A stretch of 64,000 nt of DNA from Lineus longissimus (GCF_910592395.1 NC_088326.1:7197001-7261000), one strand, 5' to 3'. Positions 33,705 through 45,224 are shown, counted from the first letter of the stretch. Translations and numbers: made by a program. The notes: generated by a model from the letters alone, not told the origin.

Positions 33705-36700
33705 CTAATCTGGATCTGAATCGCTTTCAACATCCTCTGGCACAATGGTGGTCTCCAATAGCCTCAGCTTCTGTACTGGACGTCTCATCAATCCCGATTT
33801 CGTCTTCACCAGTACTGAGCGCACAAGACCGTCTCGTCCTGGAAAGATCTCCTCCACTCTTCCAAGCTTCCAATCCAGCTTCCTGGTGTTGTCCTCAGCG
33901 ACTAGAACAACGTCTCCCTCATGAAGGTTATCTCGAACCTCAGTCCACTTCCTCAGTTGGTTCAGCTCAGTCAAATACTCCTTCGTCCATCGATTCCAAA
34001 AGATCCTTGACAGGTGCTGATTATAGGCCCATCTCTTGCTCACTGCGACGGTAGTATGGCCTGCCAATGAGGCATCAGGCAGAACTTGTAGGCTCCGGCC
34101 AATCATCAGGTGTCCTGGAGTGATAGGCGACCAATCCTCTTTGTCTGCAGAGACACTAGTCAGGGGTCTAGAATTCAGTTGTGCTTCGATGTCCGAGAGT
34201 ACAGTCTGCATCTCAAGGTATGTCAGGTGTGCTTTCCCAAGCACTCTCCTCAGTGGTTTCTTGACGCTTTGCACGAGTCTCTCATAGAATCCTCCGTGCC
34301 ATGGGGCTCTCTCCGTGATAAAACGCCATGTTATTCCCTTTCCTGTTATCTCCTCATTAAGCTTGTTCTTTCCATTCTTCTGTTTGTAAAGAATCCTCAG
34401 CAAGGTGTCTGCCTTTTTGAATGTCTTTGCGTTGTCAGAGAGAATGAATACACATTTCCCTTTGCGATTCATCATGCGCTGCAGCCCAGCCATGAACTCT
34501 TCTGTAGTAAGATCTGGTGTGAGTTCCAGGTGCACTCCTCTAGTCACCATACACGTGAAGATCAGAATGTAAGCCTTCGTTGTCTCATCTCTGGACATCT
34601 TTACGTATAAAGGTCCTGCATAGTCTAATCCTATGTGCGTGAAAGGAAGACTCATGCTCACTCTTTCCACAGGCAGCGGCGCCATCTTTTGCTCAATCTC
34701 CTCTGGATCCTTACAAGCCTTGCACTTGTGAAGAATGCGTCTCACTTCCTGTCTCCCATGAATAAGCCAGTACTTGTTTCTCAAGAAAGCCAGGGTTTGT
34801 GCTGGTCCTGTGTGTAGGTTAATCTGGTGGTAGTACAGAACTAACTTATCCACAAATCGGTTGTGAGCAGGCAAGATGATGGGATGCTTAGTTTCCTCCG
34901 GCAATGGGGCGTAATGAAGACGACCTCCCACTCGCATCACTTGATCCTTCTCGTCCCACTCTGGGCTCAATGGAGCCAGTTTACTCTCCATGGTGACTTG
35001 TCGTCCGGCTTTCAATTCCTCAATATCCTCCTGATACTTGAGCGATTGAGCCCATCTGATCCAGTGCAGCTCCTCCTGACGTCTGTCATTGAGAGTTGTT
35101 CCTGGAATGCTTTTCTCCTTGTCAGTTTCTCTCCCCTCGTTTTGATCTCTCCCCTCCTTTCGGGACCTATGGATCCTAATCCAACTCCTCGCTCTGCTCA
35201 TTACCCTGATGAACTTCTGGTATGATGAGAATTTCTCAATGTATTTCTCAGCAGCAGCAATATCCGTCTTGGCTACAGCAGCAATACCAATCTGACGAAG
35301 TTTGGGCTTGGCTTTCGAGTCAGCTATTTCCTCATCCTCCTTCTTGCTCTTCTCTTGTTCTGGCCACTGTTCTTCACTTTCAGTCAGGAAGGATGGACCA
35401 TTCCACCACAATGAAGATTCAACCAGATTCTCAGCAGTAAGTCCTCGGGAACAAAGATCCGCAGGGTTCCATTTTCCTGGAACATGTCTCCAGTTGCAGG
35501 GTGGCACTAAGTTCTGAATCTCAGCTACTCTGTTTGCGACAAATGTTTGCCATTTGTATGGTGGCTTGCTTAACCAGTGTGTGACAACCTTGGAATCTGT
35601 CCAGCAATTCACTGAAGCAATCGGAAGCTTGAGCTCTCTTTCCACATACTTTGTTAACCTTGCTGTCACCAGTGATGCCATGAGCTCCAGTTCCGGGATG
35701 CTCCTCCTCTTTCCCAGGGGTGCTACTCTGGTCTTTGAGCTGAGTAGAGCAACGTGACGTCTCTCAGTTGAATCCTGGCTAGTCAAATAGACCACTCCTC
35801 CGTATGATGTCTCACATGCATCTCCAAAGCCGTGTAGGAAATATACTGGATCCTGGAAGTCAGCAGGCACAATACACCTCGGTATCTTGATGCTGTCCAG
35901 TAGTGTCACTTCAGATTTCCAGCGTTTCCACTCCTCCTCTATCTCCGATGGTAGCGCGTCGTCCCATCCTCCAGTTGTGACCCATGATTGTTGGAAAATT
36001 TGCTTAGCCTTGAGTACAAAGGGCGATAGCATGCCAAGTGGATCATAAATCCGATGGAGTTGTTTCAACACACTTCTCCTGGTCTCGATCTCCACATCCT
36101 CCATTTTGTCAACAAATGAGAACATGAGAACATCCTCCTTGGGTCGATATCTGACTCCCAGCGCCTTTGTTGAGATCTCTTCGCCAACCATCTTCTCTGT
36201 GAGCTCCGACGCGATGTCTTCCTTGGCAAGACCTGACAAAACTCCTGGTTTGTTGGATAGAAACTTCCTCATGTTCCATTCCGGGCTCAGAATCTCCTTC
36301 AGTCCAACTGCCAACTCCGCCACCTCATTATCCTCCTCATCTCCACTCAAAATATCATCCACGAAGATATTCTCCTCAATCTCTGCAGCAGCTTTTGGGT
36401 ACTCCTCACGATGTGCCGCGACATGATCTAGCACAGTTTTGATGCTTGAGAATGGCGAAGACGTTAATCCGAAGGTGACTGTGGTCAATCTGAAAACTTC
36501 CGGCTCCTTATCCGTGTCCAAGTCTCTCCATAGGAATCTCTGGCTATCTCGATCTATCTCGTTCATACTTACCTGGAGGAACATCTTTTCGATATCCGCT
36601 ATCAATGCAATTCTGTGGCGCCTGAATCGCATCAAAACTCCAGGAAGGTCAGGTTGCAGGGCAGGTCCTGGTAATAAGGTGTCGTTGAGTGATACTCCAT

Positions 36701-39251
36701 CCCGGCCTCTCATCGATCCATCGAAGACGATTCTAACCTTTGTTGTCGTCTTGTCCTCTCTCACTACTGGATGATGGGGCAAGTACCACACACTACGATC
36801 CTCCGGCTCCTTTTCCTCACTCACTCGTTCCGCTCGACCTTTCTTGATCAACTCATTGATTTGCTCCTGGTATCTCGCTGACAATGTAGGATCCTTTTTC
36901 AGTCTCTGCTCCAGACTACCAAGTCTCCTCATTGCTTGTTGTTTGTTTGATTTCAGAATTTTATCCTTCCACTCCGGATGTTTCAACAATCCTGTCTCAT
37001 AACCATCCTTGATCTTGATTGTTTTCTCCTTGTGCTGTCTCAGGGCTTCAGTCTCAAGCTCTGAGAGGTGCTGGTTTTTCTCATTTGGTAGGATCCCTAT
37101 GTGCTCCGTCTCCCAGTGCTTGGTCGCGATGTCTATCTCGCTGGACAGTTGAAATGTTGAATGATTGACTGGCAACGTTGTGTGGCTTTCCTGATCAGCG
37201 GGACAGGTTCCGGACACGATCCAACCAATGTGACTCCTCTGCGCTGAAAGACTGTTTCCTGATCCAAAGACTCTCTTATCCTGTAAGATTTTCATTGAAT
37301 CCTGGATTCCTAACAGAACATCCACCGATTGACGTTTTCTCGGGAACTCATCAGCTATCTGGAGGTCTCTCAGCTGTTCAATCTTTGACAAATCCTCATT
37401 GACTTCATTGATATCAGCACATGGATTTTCTAGAACATAGGCGATGATTTCGAACGTCTCTCCCTTCCATTTGGGTAGTATGCTCGACAAATGAAACTTG
37501 ACTCGTTGGGTATCAAGTGTCATGACCTTTCCTCCTGCTAAGGTAAACTCTGCTGCAACTGGTTGACCATGCAGCTGCAAACTCCTTGCCATTCGCTTGC
37601 TGACAAATGTGGCTCCACTCCCTGAGTCAAAGAGAACTCGTCCATGTGCGACTGCATTCCTCGACTCCAATTTCGCTAGGCCTGTCTGTAACAGTACTTC
37701 ACCATCTGTCTCTCTGGCTTTCACGAAGTAGTGGGGTGATTTCACGGTCTCCTCAGGCTTGTTACCATCTCCACTTGTCTCCTTTTCGCTCGATGTTTCC
37801 TGGTTGCTCCCAGTCTTGTTTCCTCCTTGCTTGTCGAAATGTAAGAGTGTGTGATGCTTCCTCGAGCAATTCTTACAGCTAGATGACCGACATGCATCCA
37901 CAAAGTGAGTAGTCCGCAAGCAGTTGAAACATGCCTTTGACGCTTTCACTTTCTCAACTCGCTCTGACACAGGCATCGACTTCACTGTTGGACAACTTGA
38001 TGAGAAGTGCCTAAGTTGACAGAATATGCACGATTCCTCCTTGTTGGGTTTCGGTGTCCTCTGAGATATCTGAAGAGCATGACCTGTAGGCTTCTTAGAT
38101 TCCTTCTGGTAATCCTTAACCCACTTCTTCTCTTTCTCCTTCTCCTTCTCGGGTTTATCTCGTTTGCTTGGCTCCGTTCGCCTCGCAACCTTGACAGCAT
38201 CTTGCAGCTTCTCCAAAAGAGTGTCGAAACGTATCGGTAATTCCGACGTCGTCCCCATCGACTTCTCCTCTTTGATTATCTCTCCATCCCATTTTTTGAG
38301 AAGTCCCTTTGGCAGTTTTGGTCGGACAAGGGCTGTAAAGATCCAGCTTGCCCTTACCACGTGTTTGTCATCTTCTGTTCGTTTCATGATGTAATTCCAG
38401 TTGGAATTAAGCAGGTTGTAGAGAGAATCAAGATCCTTTGCTGAGGGCGAACTGACAGCAGGCACTGCAGCAATCTCGTTCACTGCCTTCTGGATCTTTG
38501 TCAACACATCTCCGTACCTATTCTCCAAAAACTCAAGGATGTCATCTGAACTTGGATCCTTTAGTCCACTGATGAGTTTGGATACCTCTCCATCAACTAA
38601 TGATATGACTATGTGGGTCTTTTCCACCTCGCTATAGCCTGGTTTTTCTAATTCAGTCTCTACCAGTTGTTTCCACTGGTCAAACAACTCGACATCACCT
38701 TTGAATTTCGGTATCTGAACATAACGCTTCTTGTGCGATAAGGTCCCTAGAATCCTTTCTAACTGATCACCAGAAATTCCTGTTTGTACTGATTCCAGGG
38801 TCTCCTTCATGGCGGCGGCAAAGTGCTCAGGTGTGAAAGTATCACTCGACTTCTCCGACGGGGTACGCCTCTCCTTCTCAGCATCCGCTTGCAGTTGTTG
38901 AACCATGGTAGAAATGTCGTAGTACTGGGTGCGATACCTCTCCTCTGACTCAGTCTCAACTCTCAAGGCTTCATCGTTCAGTTTCCCTAAATCAGGATGG
39001 AAGTCCACCTCAGTCTGTACGTCCTTCAATTCACCGTAGACCGCATTCAGCTCTTCCATGGCATTACCCGTTTTTCGCACGGCTGTCTCAAACTGGGTAA
39101 CGCGATCTCCTTTGTCGTACAAGTTACATGCTTCCCTGTAATACCTTGTCACAGTGTTTTCCTGTCGAGTGTACTTCCCGCGACATATTTTGCGTTTATC
39201 ACACAGTGATTGCAAGGTTGGTGGTTCACCCATGGTTGCAGTTTTACTCAA
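33705..39251 (-). CDS. BEL/Pao gag-pol polyprotein, 1848 aa, intact
   Basis: One frame encodes everything. Gag comes first, with a DUF1759-like capsid region (~175-335, YVQIPKFKGDVELFDQWK) and CCHC-type knuckles at ~408-470 (CIFCQLRHFSSSC, CFNCLRTTHFVDAC). The aspartic protease has D542-S-G-S. RT spans ~780-1000 (D886 in ALIADIEKMF; F963-V-D-D, a YVDD variant). RNase H has D1144, E1187/E1189 and D1219. The integrase has a zinc finger around 1475-1513 and catalytic D1543 (GLDYAGP), D1606 (LSDNAKTF) and E1657 (GGFYERLVQ), then a DUF5641-type tail to 1848. All key residues are present. The start MSKTATMGEPP is the first ATG after a 1.8-kb leader. It likely makes virus-like particles and inserts cDNA with 5-bp duplication. 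Confidence 0.95.
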   Translation of the reverse strand: MSKTATMGEPPTLQSLCDKRKICRGKYTRQENTVTRYYREACNLYDKGDRVTQFETAVRKTGNAMEELNAVYGELKDVQTEVDFHPDLGKLNDEALRVETESEERYRTQYYDISTMVQQLQADAEKERRTPSEKSSDTFTPEHFAAAMKETLESVQTGISGDQLERILGTLSHKKRYVQIPKFKGDVELFDQWKQLVETELEKPGYSEVEKTHIVISLVDGEVSKLISGLKDPSSDDILEFLENRYGDVLTKIQKAVNEIAAVPAVSSPSAKDLDSLYNLLNSNWNYIMKRTEDDKHVVRASWIFTALVRPKLPKGLLKKWDGEIIKEEKSMGTTSELPIRFDTLLEKLQDAVKVARRTEPSKRDKPEKEKEKEKKWVKDYQKESKKPTGHALQISQRTPKPNKEESCIFCQLRHFSSSCPTVKSMPVSERVEKVKASKACFNCLRTTHFVDACRSSSCKNCSRKHHTLLHFDKQGGNKTGSNQETSSEKETSGDGNKPEETVKSPHYFVKARETDGEVLLQTGLAKLESRNAVAHGRVLFDSGSGATFVSKRMARSLQLHGQPVAAEFTLAGGKVMTLDTQRVKFHLSSILPKWKGETFEIIAYVLENPCADINEVNEDLSKIEQLRDLQIADEFPRKRQSVDVLLGIQDSMKILQDKRVFGSGNSLSAQRSHIGWIVSGTCPADQESHTTLPVNHSTFQLSSEIDIATKHWETEHIGILPNEKNQHLSELETEALRQHKEKTIKIKDGYETGLLKHPEWKDKILKSNKQQAMRRLGSLEQRLKKDPTLSARYQEQINELIKKGRAERVSEEKEPEDRSVWYLPHHPVVREDKTTTKVRIVFDGSMRGRDGVSLNDTLLPGPALQPDLPGVLMRFRRHRIALIADIEKMFLQVSMNEIDRDSQRFLWRDLDTDKEPEVFRLTTVTFGLTSSPFSSIKTVLDHVAAHREEYPKAAAEIEENIFVDDILSGDEEDNEVAELAVGLKEILSPEWNMRKFLSNKPGVLSGLAKEDIASELTEKMVGEEISTKALGVRYRPKEDVLMFSFVDKMEDVEIETRRSVLKQLHRIYDPLGMLSPFVLKAKQIFQQSWVTTGGWDDALPSEIEEEWKRWKSEVTLLDSIKIPRCIVPADFQDPVYFLHGFGDACETSYGGVVYLTSQDSTERRHVALLSSKTRVAPLGKRRSIPELELMASLVTARLTKYVERELKLPIASVNCWTDSKVVTHWLSKPPYKWQTFVANRVAEIQNLVPPCNWRHVPGKWNPADLCSRGLTAENLVESSLWWNGPSFLTESEEQWPEQEKSKKEDEEIADSKAKPKLRQIGIAAVAKTDIAAAEKYIEKFSSYQKFIRVMSRARSWIRIHRSRKEGRDQNEGRETDKEKSIPGTTLNDRRQEELHWIRWAQSLKYQEDIEELKAGRQVTMESKLAPLSPEWDEKDQVMRVGGRLHYAPLPEETKHPIILPAHNRFVDKLVLYYHQINLHTGPAQTLAFLRNKYWLIHGRQEVRRILHKCKACKDPEEIEQKMAPLPVERVSMSLPFTHIGLDYAGPLYVKMSRDETTKAYILIFTCMVTRGVHLELTPDLTTEEFMAGLQRMMNRKGKCVFILSDNAKTFKKADTLLRILYKQKNGKNKLNEEITGKGITWRFITERAPWHGGFYERLVQSVKKPLRRVLGKAHLTYLEMQTVLSDIEAQLNSRPLTSVSADKEDWSPITPGHLMIGRSLQVLPDASLAGHTTVAVSKRWAYNQHLSRIFWNRWTKEYLTELNQLRKWTEVRDNLHEGDVVLVAEDNTRKLDWKLGRVEEIFPGRDGLVRSVLVKTKSGLMRRPVQKLRLLETTIVPEDVESDSDPD

Positions 39252-41078
39252 AACTCAAAACTCAAAAAACTCAGATCTCAGAGAGAATGACTGAAATAAG
39301 CACAGTAGCAATCTAAACCCTTGGAATTTCAGCCAGTTGATAAATTCCCTGTGTCAATATGACATGAACTCAACCCTGTAGTATCATGAACAGCATAGAG
39401 GGCAGCACAAGAAATTTCTCAAACCCCAGATAAACTCAGATGAAACGTTGCAAAATAGAACCTTAGGAAAAGTGTAGCTGTGAACACATGAAAGCGACAA
39501 TACAAAATGGTAGCATAGAAGTTGGCTTGAAATGCAACTAAAATATGCAAGATGAATTGGCACTGCTAACACCGTACACGTTGGGTGTTATGAACTCGCA
39601 AAGTGATATTCCAAGTTTCACCAAGGCCTACTCATAAGCATGACAACGTAACAACAACTCGTGTGTTCTACTCAAGAAAGACGCAAATTCTCCACTTAAC
39701 ACTGATGTGGTAAACTTGCTAACACTGTAAGGTCACTCAAAACCCACAGTGAGACTCTAAACTCAACTCGATGTTGGCGTGTAGCAAGGTCAAATTACAA
39801 CCTCTACTTACAGCGAAGATTCTCAATCTCGACTCAAGATAGCGTGCAGCAAGGTCAAATTACAACCTGTAACTGCAGCGAAGATTCTCAAGACCAAATA
39901 CAGCTTTTAGTCAGAAGAAATACTCATAACTCGTAGTATGCAGTAGGTCAACTTACAACCTAAAGCATAGACTCATGTGGTGATTCTAGTACAAAGGCCT
40001 ACTCAAACCTAGACTAGATGCTCAAAAACTCAAGACACAGTTACAATGTACATGTACAATGAAATCCCACAGTAAAGGGCCAACTTCTATACCAAATACT
40101 AGGCAAAGTTCATAAATTTACTCAATATCTGAAAGAGAATTCAAATATTAGTTCATGCATATCATGTGTGTGACAACAATGCACAAAGCTGGAATGTAGC
40201 AGTCCTTGGAAGATGGTGACTCGCTAACTCGGTAATGTCTCTTGGAATCAGAGGCTGGTGCTCGGTTCAAACAGTTCAGTTCATCAATGCAGCACGGCAT
40301 GGACATCGGATGACCTTGAACTTGGGTGGAAGTGTTACTCGGATATTGAGCATAAATTGACGATGCTCAAAGATGACGACGATGCTAACAGCTATCGACG
40401 ATTGCTCGATGTTGAGAACGACAGTTCTCACACAGGGACGAGGAACGAAGAAACTCGTTGATCGTCTGGCTTTGAGAACACAATTACTCGACAGTGTTCT
40501 CCGACTCGACTCGTTAGACGCTCAACACACTCTTGTGTAGGATCACATCAGCCACGAATTTGGCAAATGATGTGCGAATGATGCTCATCGACGATGTACC
40601 AGCTACTCGACAATGCTGGGATGTTGAGAACACGACAACTCGACAGTGTTCTCCGACTCGGTGACTCGACGAAACTCAAGCGTTGGTGGGATCAGCAACG
40701 ACAGGAATTCGACAATCCGCGACCATCGATGTGACATACAACTGGACTTTGAATGTCACTTGACTCTTCCTCAGCATGCTGCCTGTGCTCAAAGCTCACT
40801 CGGATTTGAACTGACGTGGTGTTCCAAAATCCAAGGTTGATGGAGGGACAGCACAATTAATGTTCTCTTGTCGTCTTAACGGCATCCAAATTGCAACAGC
40901 AGTCCTTCATTTGGATGATTTCAGCATGCATATGCATTTGCACTGAGCAGCATACTAGCATAGGCCAAATGCACAGGCCAACTCTGTACAAAATGTACAT
41001 GGATAGCACATGGTTTCTCACTTTTTACAGTTCTCAAATGTCACCTCACTGCTCCACTATCCGGTCGGAGAGACCTAA
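39252..41078 (-). other. 5' leader of the young BEL
   Basis: 1.83 kb between the 5' LTR and the gag start, without a credible gene. Short words such as CGACAGTGTTCTCCGACTCG recur (about 40,490 and 40,640), and ACAACCT...CAGCGAAGATTCTCAA is duplicated near 39,800 and 39,860. The tRNA primer site should begin at 41078 reading leftward. Confidence 0.7.
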
Positions 41079-41316
41079 TGTCGGGGTAGGACTGTATAAT
41101 TACTCAACTCTAACTCTTGTAATTCAATAAAACTGTCTATATTCATCTTCTCATCATAATATTCAGGTTTCTTTTCTTCATGTGCTCACAGCATCTCAGA
41201 TGTCCTCCATCATTTTTTCTCAACACACTCCCCCCAGTGCTGCCACCTATGCTAATTACCTTGAACTACAGTGTGTCCCAAAAAACTAAACTTATACAGG
41301 TTGTCCCAATGCGACA
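41079..41316 (-). repeat. 5' LTR of the young BEL with a TATA-like box
   Basis: Same 238 bp as 33222-33459. On the minus strand TATAAG (41291-41296) lies about 20 bases from the LTR start and may serve as the promoter TATA element. Confidence 0.9.
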
Positions 41317-42339
41317 ACGTTCTTTGGCCGTGGCCATTTCTTTACTGTCTCAGTCTTATCAGGAGAAGTACTGATTCCTTCCTCTGACACTCGATATCCC
41401 AGAAAATTTGTTTCCTTTTGAAACAGAAAACATTTCTTTGGTTTCAACTTGACTCCTGATTTATGAAGTCGTTCGAACACCTTCTCGACATTACTTATTG
41501 CTTCTTTAAAACTTTGTCCCATGCAAATCACGTCATCAAGATAGCAAAGACATGCTGAAAACTCAAGACCAGCCATAATATGTTGCATGAAACGGGTATA
41601 TGTGTATCCCGATCCTACAAGACCAAATGGGAGTCTACGAAATTGAAAATGGCCGAGCCTAGTGCTAAAAGCGCTCTTTTCTTTTGACGCTTCGTCCATC
41701 TCTATATTCCAGTATGCGCTGGTAACGTCAAGTGTCGAAAACCATTTTGACCCCTGCAAACTATCAAGTTGCATGTCGATTCTTTGTACGTAACCATTAT
41801 GCGCAGGGCACGTAACCGCATTTAGAAGGCGAAAATCAATGCAAAATCTTTGTGTGTGATCTTTTTTTTCGACTAAAACGATTCCACTGTTCCACGGACT
41901 AGTAGATGGCTCGATGACCCCCATTTCTAACATTTGTTTAACCTGCTTGTCAGCTTCTTCCTGCTGATGTATAGGAAGCCTTCTCATTTGCTGACTTAAA
42001 GGTGGGGTATTCCCCTTGTCTATCGTATGTTTTATGCCAACTGCTTTTCCTATGTCTAAATTATGTCTAGAGAACAACGATTCGTACTTCTCAATCAAAC
42101 ATTTAACCTCGCGAGCCCGATCGGCGTCAAGGTACTGAACACTTCTTTCTATCATTTTATCAATCTCACTAATCTCTTCGTCTTTCTTATGTACATTGTG
42201 ATCCGTTTCATCACTATTCAAATGAACGTCATTTCCCACGTCGTACGAACCGTCTTCGAATTCTTCACCATAGATAAACACTCCTGATTCTGGTTTATCG
42301 TTATTTATAGACACGCTGACGTCACAGTCAGTTGTTTCA
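41317..42339 (-). CDS. Gypsy reverse transcriptase, upstream part (split)
   Basis: The open frame runs from the 42340 insertion to the BEL junction. Motifs are PPLSQQMRRLPIHQQEEADK, FCIDFRLLNAVT, WFSTLDVTSAYWNIEMDE (first Asp), FRRLPFGLVGSGYTYTRFM and ACLCYLDDVICMGQ (YLDD box), then KKCFLFQKETNFLGYRVSE. This is a Gypsy/Ty3-type RT fingers-palm region. It is cut after KWPRPKNV by the BEL at 33222-41316, and its continuation is at 33216. The segment itself is free of stops, so the Gypsy was not very old when hit. Confidence 0.92.
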
Positions 42340-42689
42340 TATGGGCGGTTATTTCCGCATTAAATGATGTCCTAAAACGCGTCTTGATAACTGGCGACTC
42401 GTGTGTGTAGAGTAACCTGTGCGTACAGAGCAAAACGCGCGTATCTAACTCGCGACCCCTACAAAGAACATAACGCGAATGTATAACTACTGTCGCATAA
42501 ACGTGCCGTCGGATAACTAGTGTCGGATAACTAGTGTCGGATAAGTGCTGTCGCATAAGTGCTGTCGCATATAAGGTTCCTCAGCCTCCCGCATCGCGGC
42601 GCTCTTGTGTCTTGATGATTATTGTTTTTGCTCTAAGGACGACATTAAAACGAATAATTAGGCTATTGCTTGTAGGCCGAGGCCCTTAT

Positions 42690-43313
42690 ATACATGAATA
42701 TGAATATGAATATGAATATTTATTCGACCAACAAAATTTACAAGGTGCATTAATGAAATACATAATATTGATTGTGGTCGGGAGCAGAACAAGACCAGAT
42801 TGGCCGCTTAATGCCTGCTCCCTTATGAATTACATGTAGTACAATGTTAATTATTATATACAGGATTTACAATTTAATTTACAAGACAGTTCTATTTTAC
42901 AGTGAAGGAGTGAGTAATAACAGTTATAAGACGAAAAAAGTTTAACGAATGTCGCAAACATAGCAGTTGCGAATTTGGCACTTTTTATTATAGGAACCCA
43001 AAATTTCATTTTTGTAGTATGTTGAAAAGGATTTTAAGCTAAAATTTGAGTGGAGTTTGTTTAGAGTTTGTTTTGAGAGAGAATTATATAATTTAGTTAA
43101 ACTGTATCGTGGTGTCATTTTGGCATATTCGTGTCTTACATTTGGTATTTTAAATTTATCATTAATTCTTGTGGGATAGTTATGAACATCACTGTTAAAT
43201 GAGAAAAAATTGTGCATGAAGTACACTGGTAAATCCTTTTTTAAAAATCTATAGAGAAATTTTATTTCAATTAATTTGTGTAAGTCCGGTAGTTTGAGTA
43301 GTTTGTAGTACAC
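42690..43313 (-). pseudogene. LINE 3' fragment inside the long-TIR element
   Basis: The frame 43313-42942 reads LLKLPDLHKLIEIKFLYRF, YPTRINDKFKIPNVRHEYA and LTKLYNSLSKQTLNKL, and ends with CQIRNCYVCDIR, the usual C-terminus of non-LTR RT proteins. Downstream (to 42,690) comes a 3' UTR with GGGAGCAGAACAAGACCAGA in plus sense and a terminal (ATGAAT)n-type tail at 42,694-42,722. It is 5'-truncated, as typical of LINE insertions or captured sequence. Confidence 0.7.
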
Positions 43314-43325
43314 TATGTACCGGTA

Positions 43326-43563
43326 TCCTTATTGCATCAATTTTATTCTTACCACCAGGTACAGGTGTTGAGGTTGAGGTCGTAGATCTACTAGTACTAG
43401 TAGCAGGCACTGCAGATGCTGCAATATTATCAACCCGATTATCAAGAGGGACCTGGTCCTGTGTAGGCCTGCCCAACAAATTCACAACGTCTTGCAGCAT
43501 GCGTGCTGCCCGCTGGAGCACATGTGGATCTTGATTAATAGCCATTTTTCTCTTCTGTCTCAA
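43326..43563 (-). CDS. Short ORF of unknown function, truncated by the LINE fragment
   Basis: From the ATG at 43563 the frame reads MRQKRKMAINQDPHVLQRAA, then a helical stretch (MLQDVVNLLGRPTQ) and a Ser/Thr-rich part ending PVPGGKNK. The LINE text follows. I do not recognise it. It starts just inside the right TIR and reads inward, like a gene belonging to this transposon whose remainder was replaced. Confidence 0.35.
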
Positions 43564-43857
43564 ACTCGGGATTACGTCGCTTAGAACAAAAGTAATAATA
43601 ACTAGCGCCGCAATGCGGGAGGCTGAGGAACCTTATATGCGACAGCACTTATCCGACACTAGTTATCCGACACTAGTTATCCGACGGCACGTTTATGCGA
43701 CAGTAGTTATACATTCGCGTTATGTTCTTTGTAGGGGTCGCGAGTTAGATACGCGCGTTTTGCTCTGTACGCACGGGTTGCTCTACACACACACACGAGT
43801 CGCCAGTTATAAAGACGCGTTTTAGGACATCATTTAATGCGGAAATAACCGCCCATA

Positions 43858-45192
43858 GTTTCATGGTCACGTCTTAATACTGGTTCATATTTACACGGAT
43901 TGTAGTTACTTTGATTCCCTTTACGAGTCAACATATTTACATAGCATGCTTTTTTCACATCAGTGAGGGTACCCCTGTTTCCAACAGAAGTAAATTTCGA
44001 CTTCACAACCACAGGCACTTCTTCACCCGTCAGGCTTTCATCATCGTTGAAGCCTCGGCTTTCTCTACGAAATCCTCTCAGATCGTAGCGATTCGATCCG
44101 GCGGAAGTGGGCTCTCGCTTCAACCCTTCTGGACCCTCAACGTCCAACGACCCTTCCGAGGCCTCGTGTAACTTCTCATCCGTTACACCGCTAGCTTCAT
44201 AACAACTTGCAGATCTGCGCTCACTATTTCCTCGATCCATAGGTACCGAGCGAAGATGGGGCCGATTCGCAATGACAGCATTTATCCCATCTTGCGAGGA
44301 TGCCTTGCATCGACTATTTATTTCACATTTCGGATCTTCTATTTCAACTATTTTGTCCATCACAATCACAGGACTCACAAGTCCTATCGCTCTATTCGCT
44401 GGTATAAGTATCGGATCATCCGACACGTTTATAATTGGTAACGGGATCGCATCCCTTTCAGTATCAACTATTGCGCGACCCACCACGCAACCGTCTAAAA
44501 ATAATTCATCGCTTTGTTGATATGACTCTGTTTGGCCAGCTATCGCCCATTTTCCAAGATAACCCTTGCGCTTTCTTTGATTCACAAAAATTACGAATTT
44601 CGAATATGGTTGTATCAATGTGGCTTTTGCCGTGACGAGTCGGTGACAACATGTTACTTTCTGTATTCCGACAGATTCTAAGCTGGAGCATTGGATCTGC
44701 TCATTTCGACATAGGATTGACATGGAGGTTGGATAAATTTCACACTGGAAATGGTTAATGAAATCCATTCCAATTAACCCTTCCCCTGAGACGTCGGCCA
44801 CAATAACGGTAAACAACGTTTTCCCGTGCTTCAGAAATCCTAAGTCGCCGTCAAATCGACCATAGATTCTTAGTGGTGAATCATTAGCACCTAACAATTC
44901 CATCTTGGTCGGTTGTAAAGGTGGTCTCAAATTTTCTTTTATCATCATGTATTTATCATAATTTAATAAAGTAACTACCGAAACCCGTGTCAATGAGAAA
45001 GTTTATCTGGACGTCGCCAACCTGACCGTTTAAAAATAATGCGCAACTCGACTTTGGTCCTATACGTCTTATCGGCACCGCTTCGTTCGTTGTCGCGGCG
45101 TCATTAACATTTTTTGCTTTGATCGAATGATGCTTTGAAATTTCGATTATTTCACTTTGTATGCTCTCGGTTTTGGTGTTATGTCCCGACAT
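43858..45192 (-). pseudogene. Gypsy protease and protease-RT linker region
   Basis: 45192-44956 includes INFLIDTGF, the DTG core of a retroviral-type aspartic protease. After a frameshift (~44,970) the 387-codon frame 44993-43864 carries the second half (VIVADVSGEGLIGMDFINHF, the conserved ILG-like segment). A long unstructured linker rich in charged residues follows, leading to RRDHET, where the 42340-43857 element breaks the frame. The element splits an otherwise continuous coding region. Confidence 0.8.
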
Positions 45193-45224
45193 ACGATACT
45201 TATGTTGGTGGGAACTCTCTTCAC

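Larger units (their letters stand above)
33222..41316 (-). mobile_element. Intact, young BEL/Pao LTR retrotransposon
   Basis: The LTRs at 33222-33459 and 41079-41316 (238 bp each) are identical by eye and begin TG and end CA. The 5-bp duplication ACGTT flanks both sides (33217-33221, 41317-41321). One uninterrupted 1848-codon gag-pol frame lies inside. A purine tract (minus strand AGAGGGGAGTA, 33460-33470) precedes the 3' LTR. It inserted into the Gypsy RT/RNase H coding region. Identical LTRs mean a very recent insertion. Confidence 0.96.
42340..43857. mobile_element. Non-autonomous element with ~260-bp TIRs and 6-bp duplication GTTTCA
   Basis: The left arm 42340-42603 starts TATGGGCGGTTATTTCCGC, and the right arm 43604-43857 is its inverse. 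GTTTCA flanks both (42334-42339, 43858-43863). Removing it rejoins the Gypsy open frame in phase. Each arm holds short tandem words TGTCGGATAACTAG and GTGCTGTCGCATA. The centre has a LINE 3' fragment and a short ORF. The superfamily is unclear from the 6-bp duplication. Confidence 0.9.
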
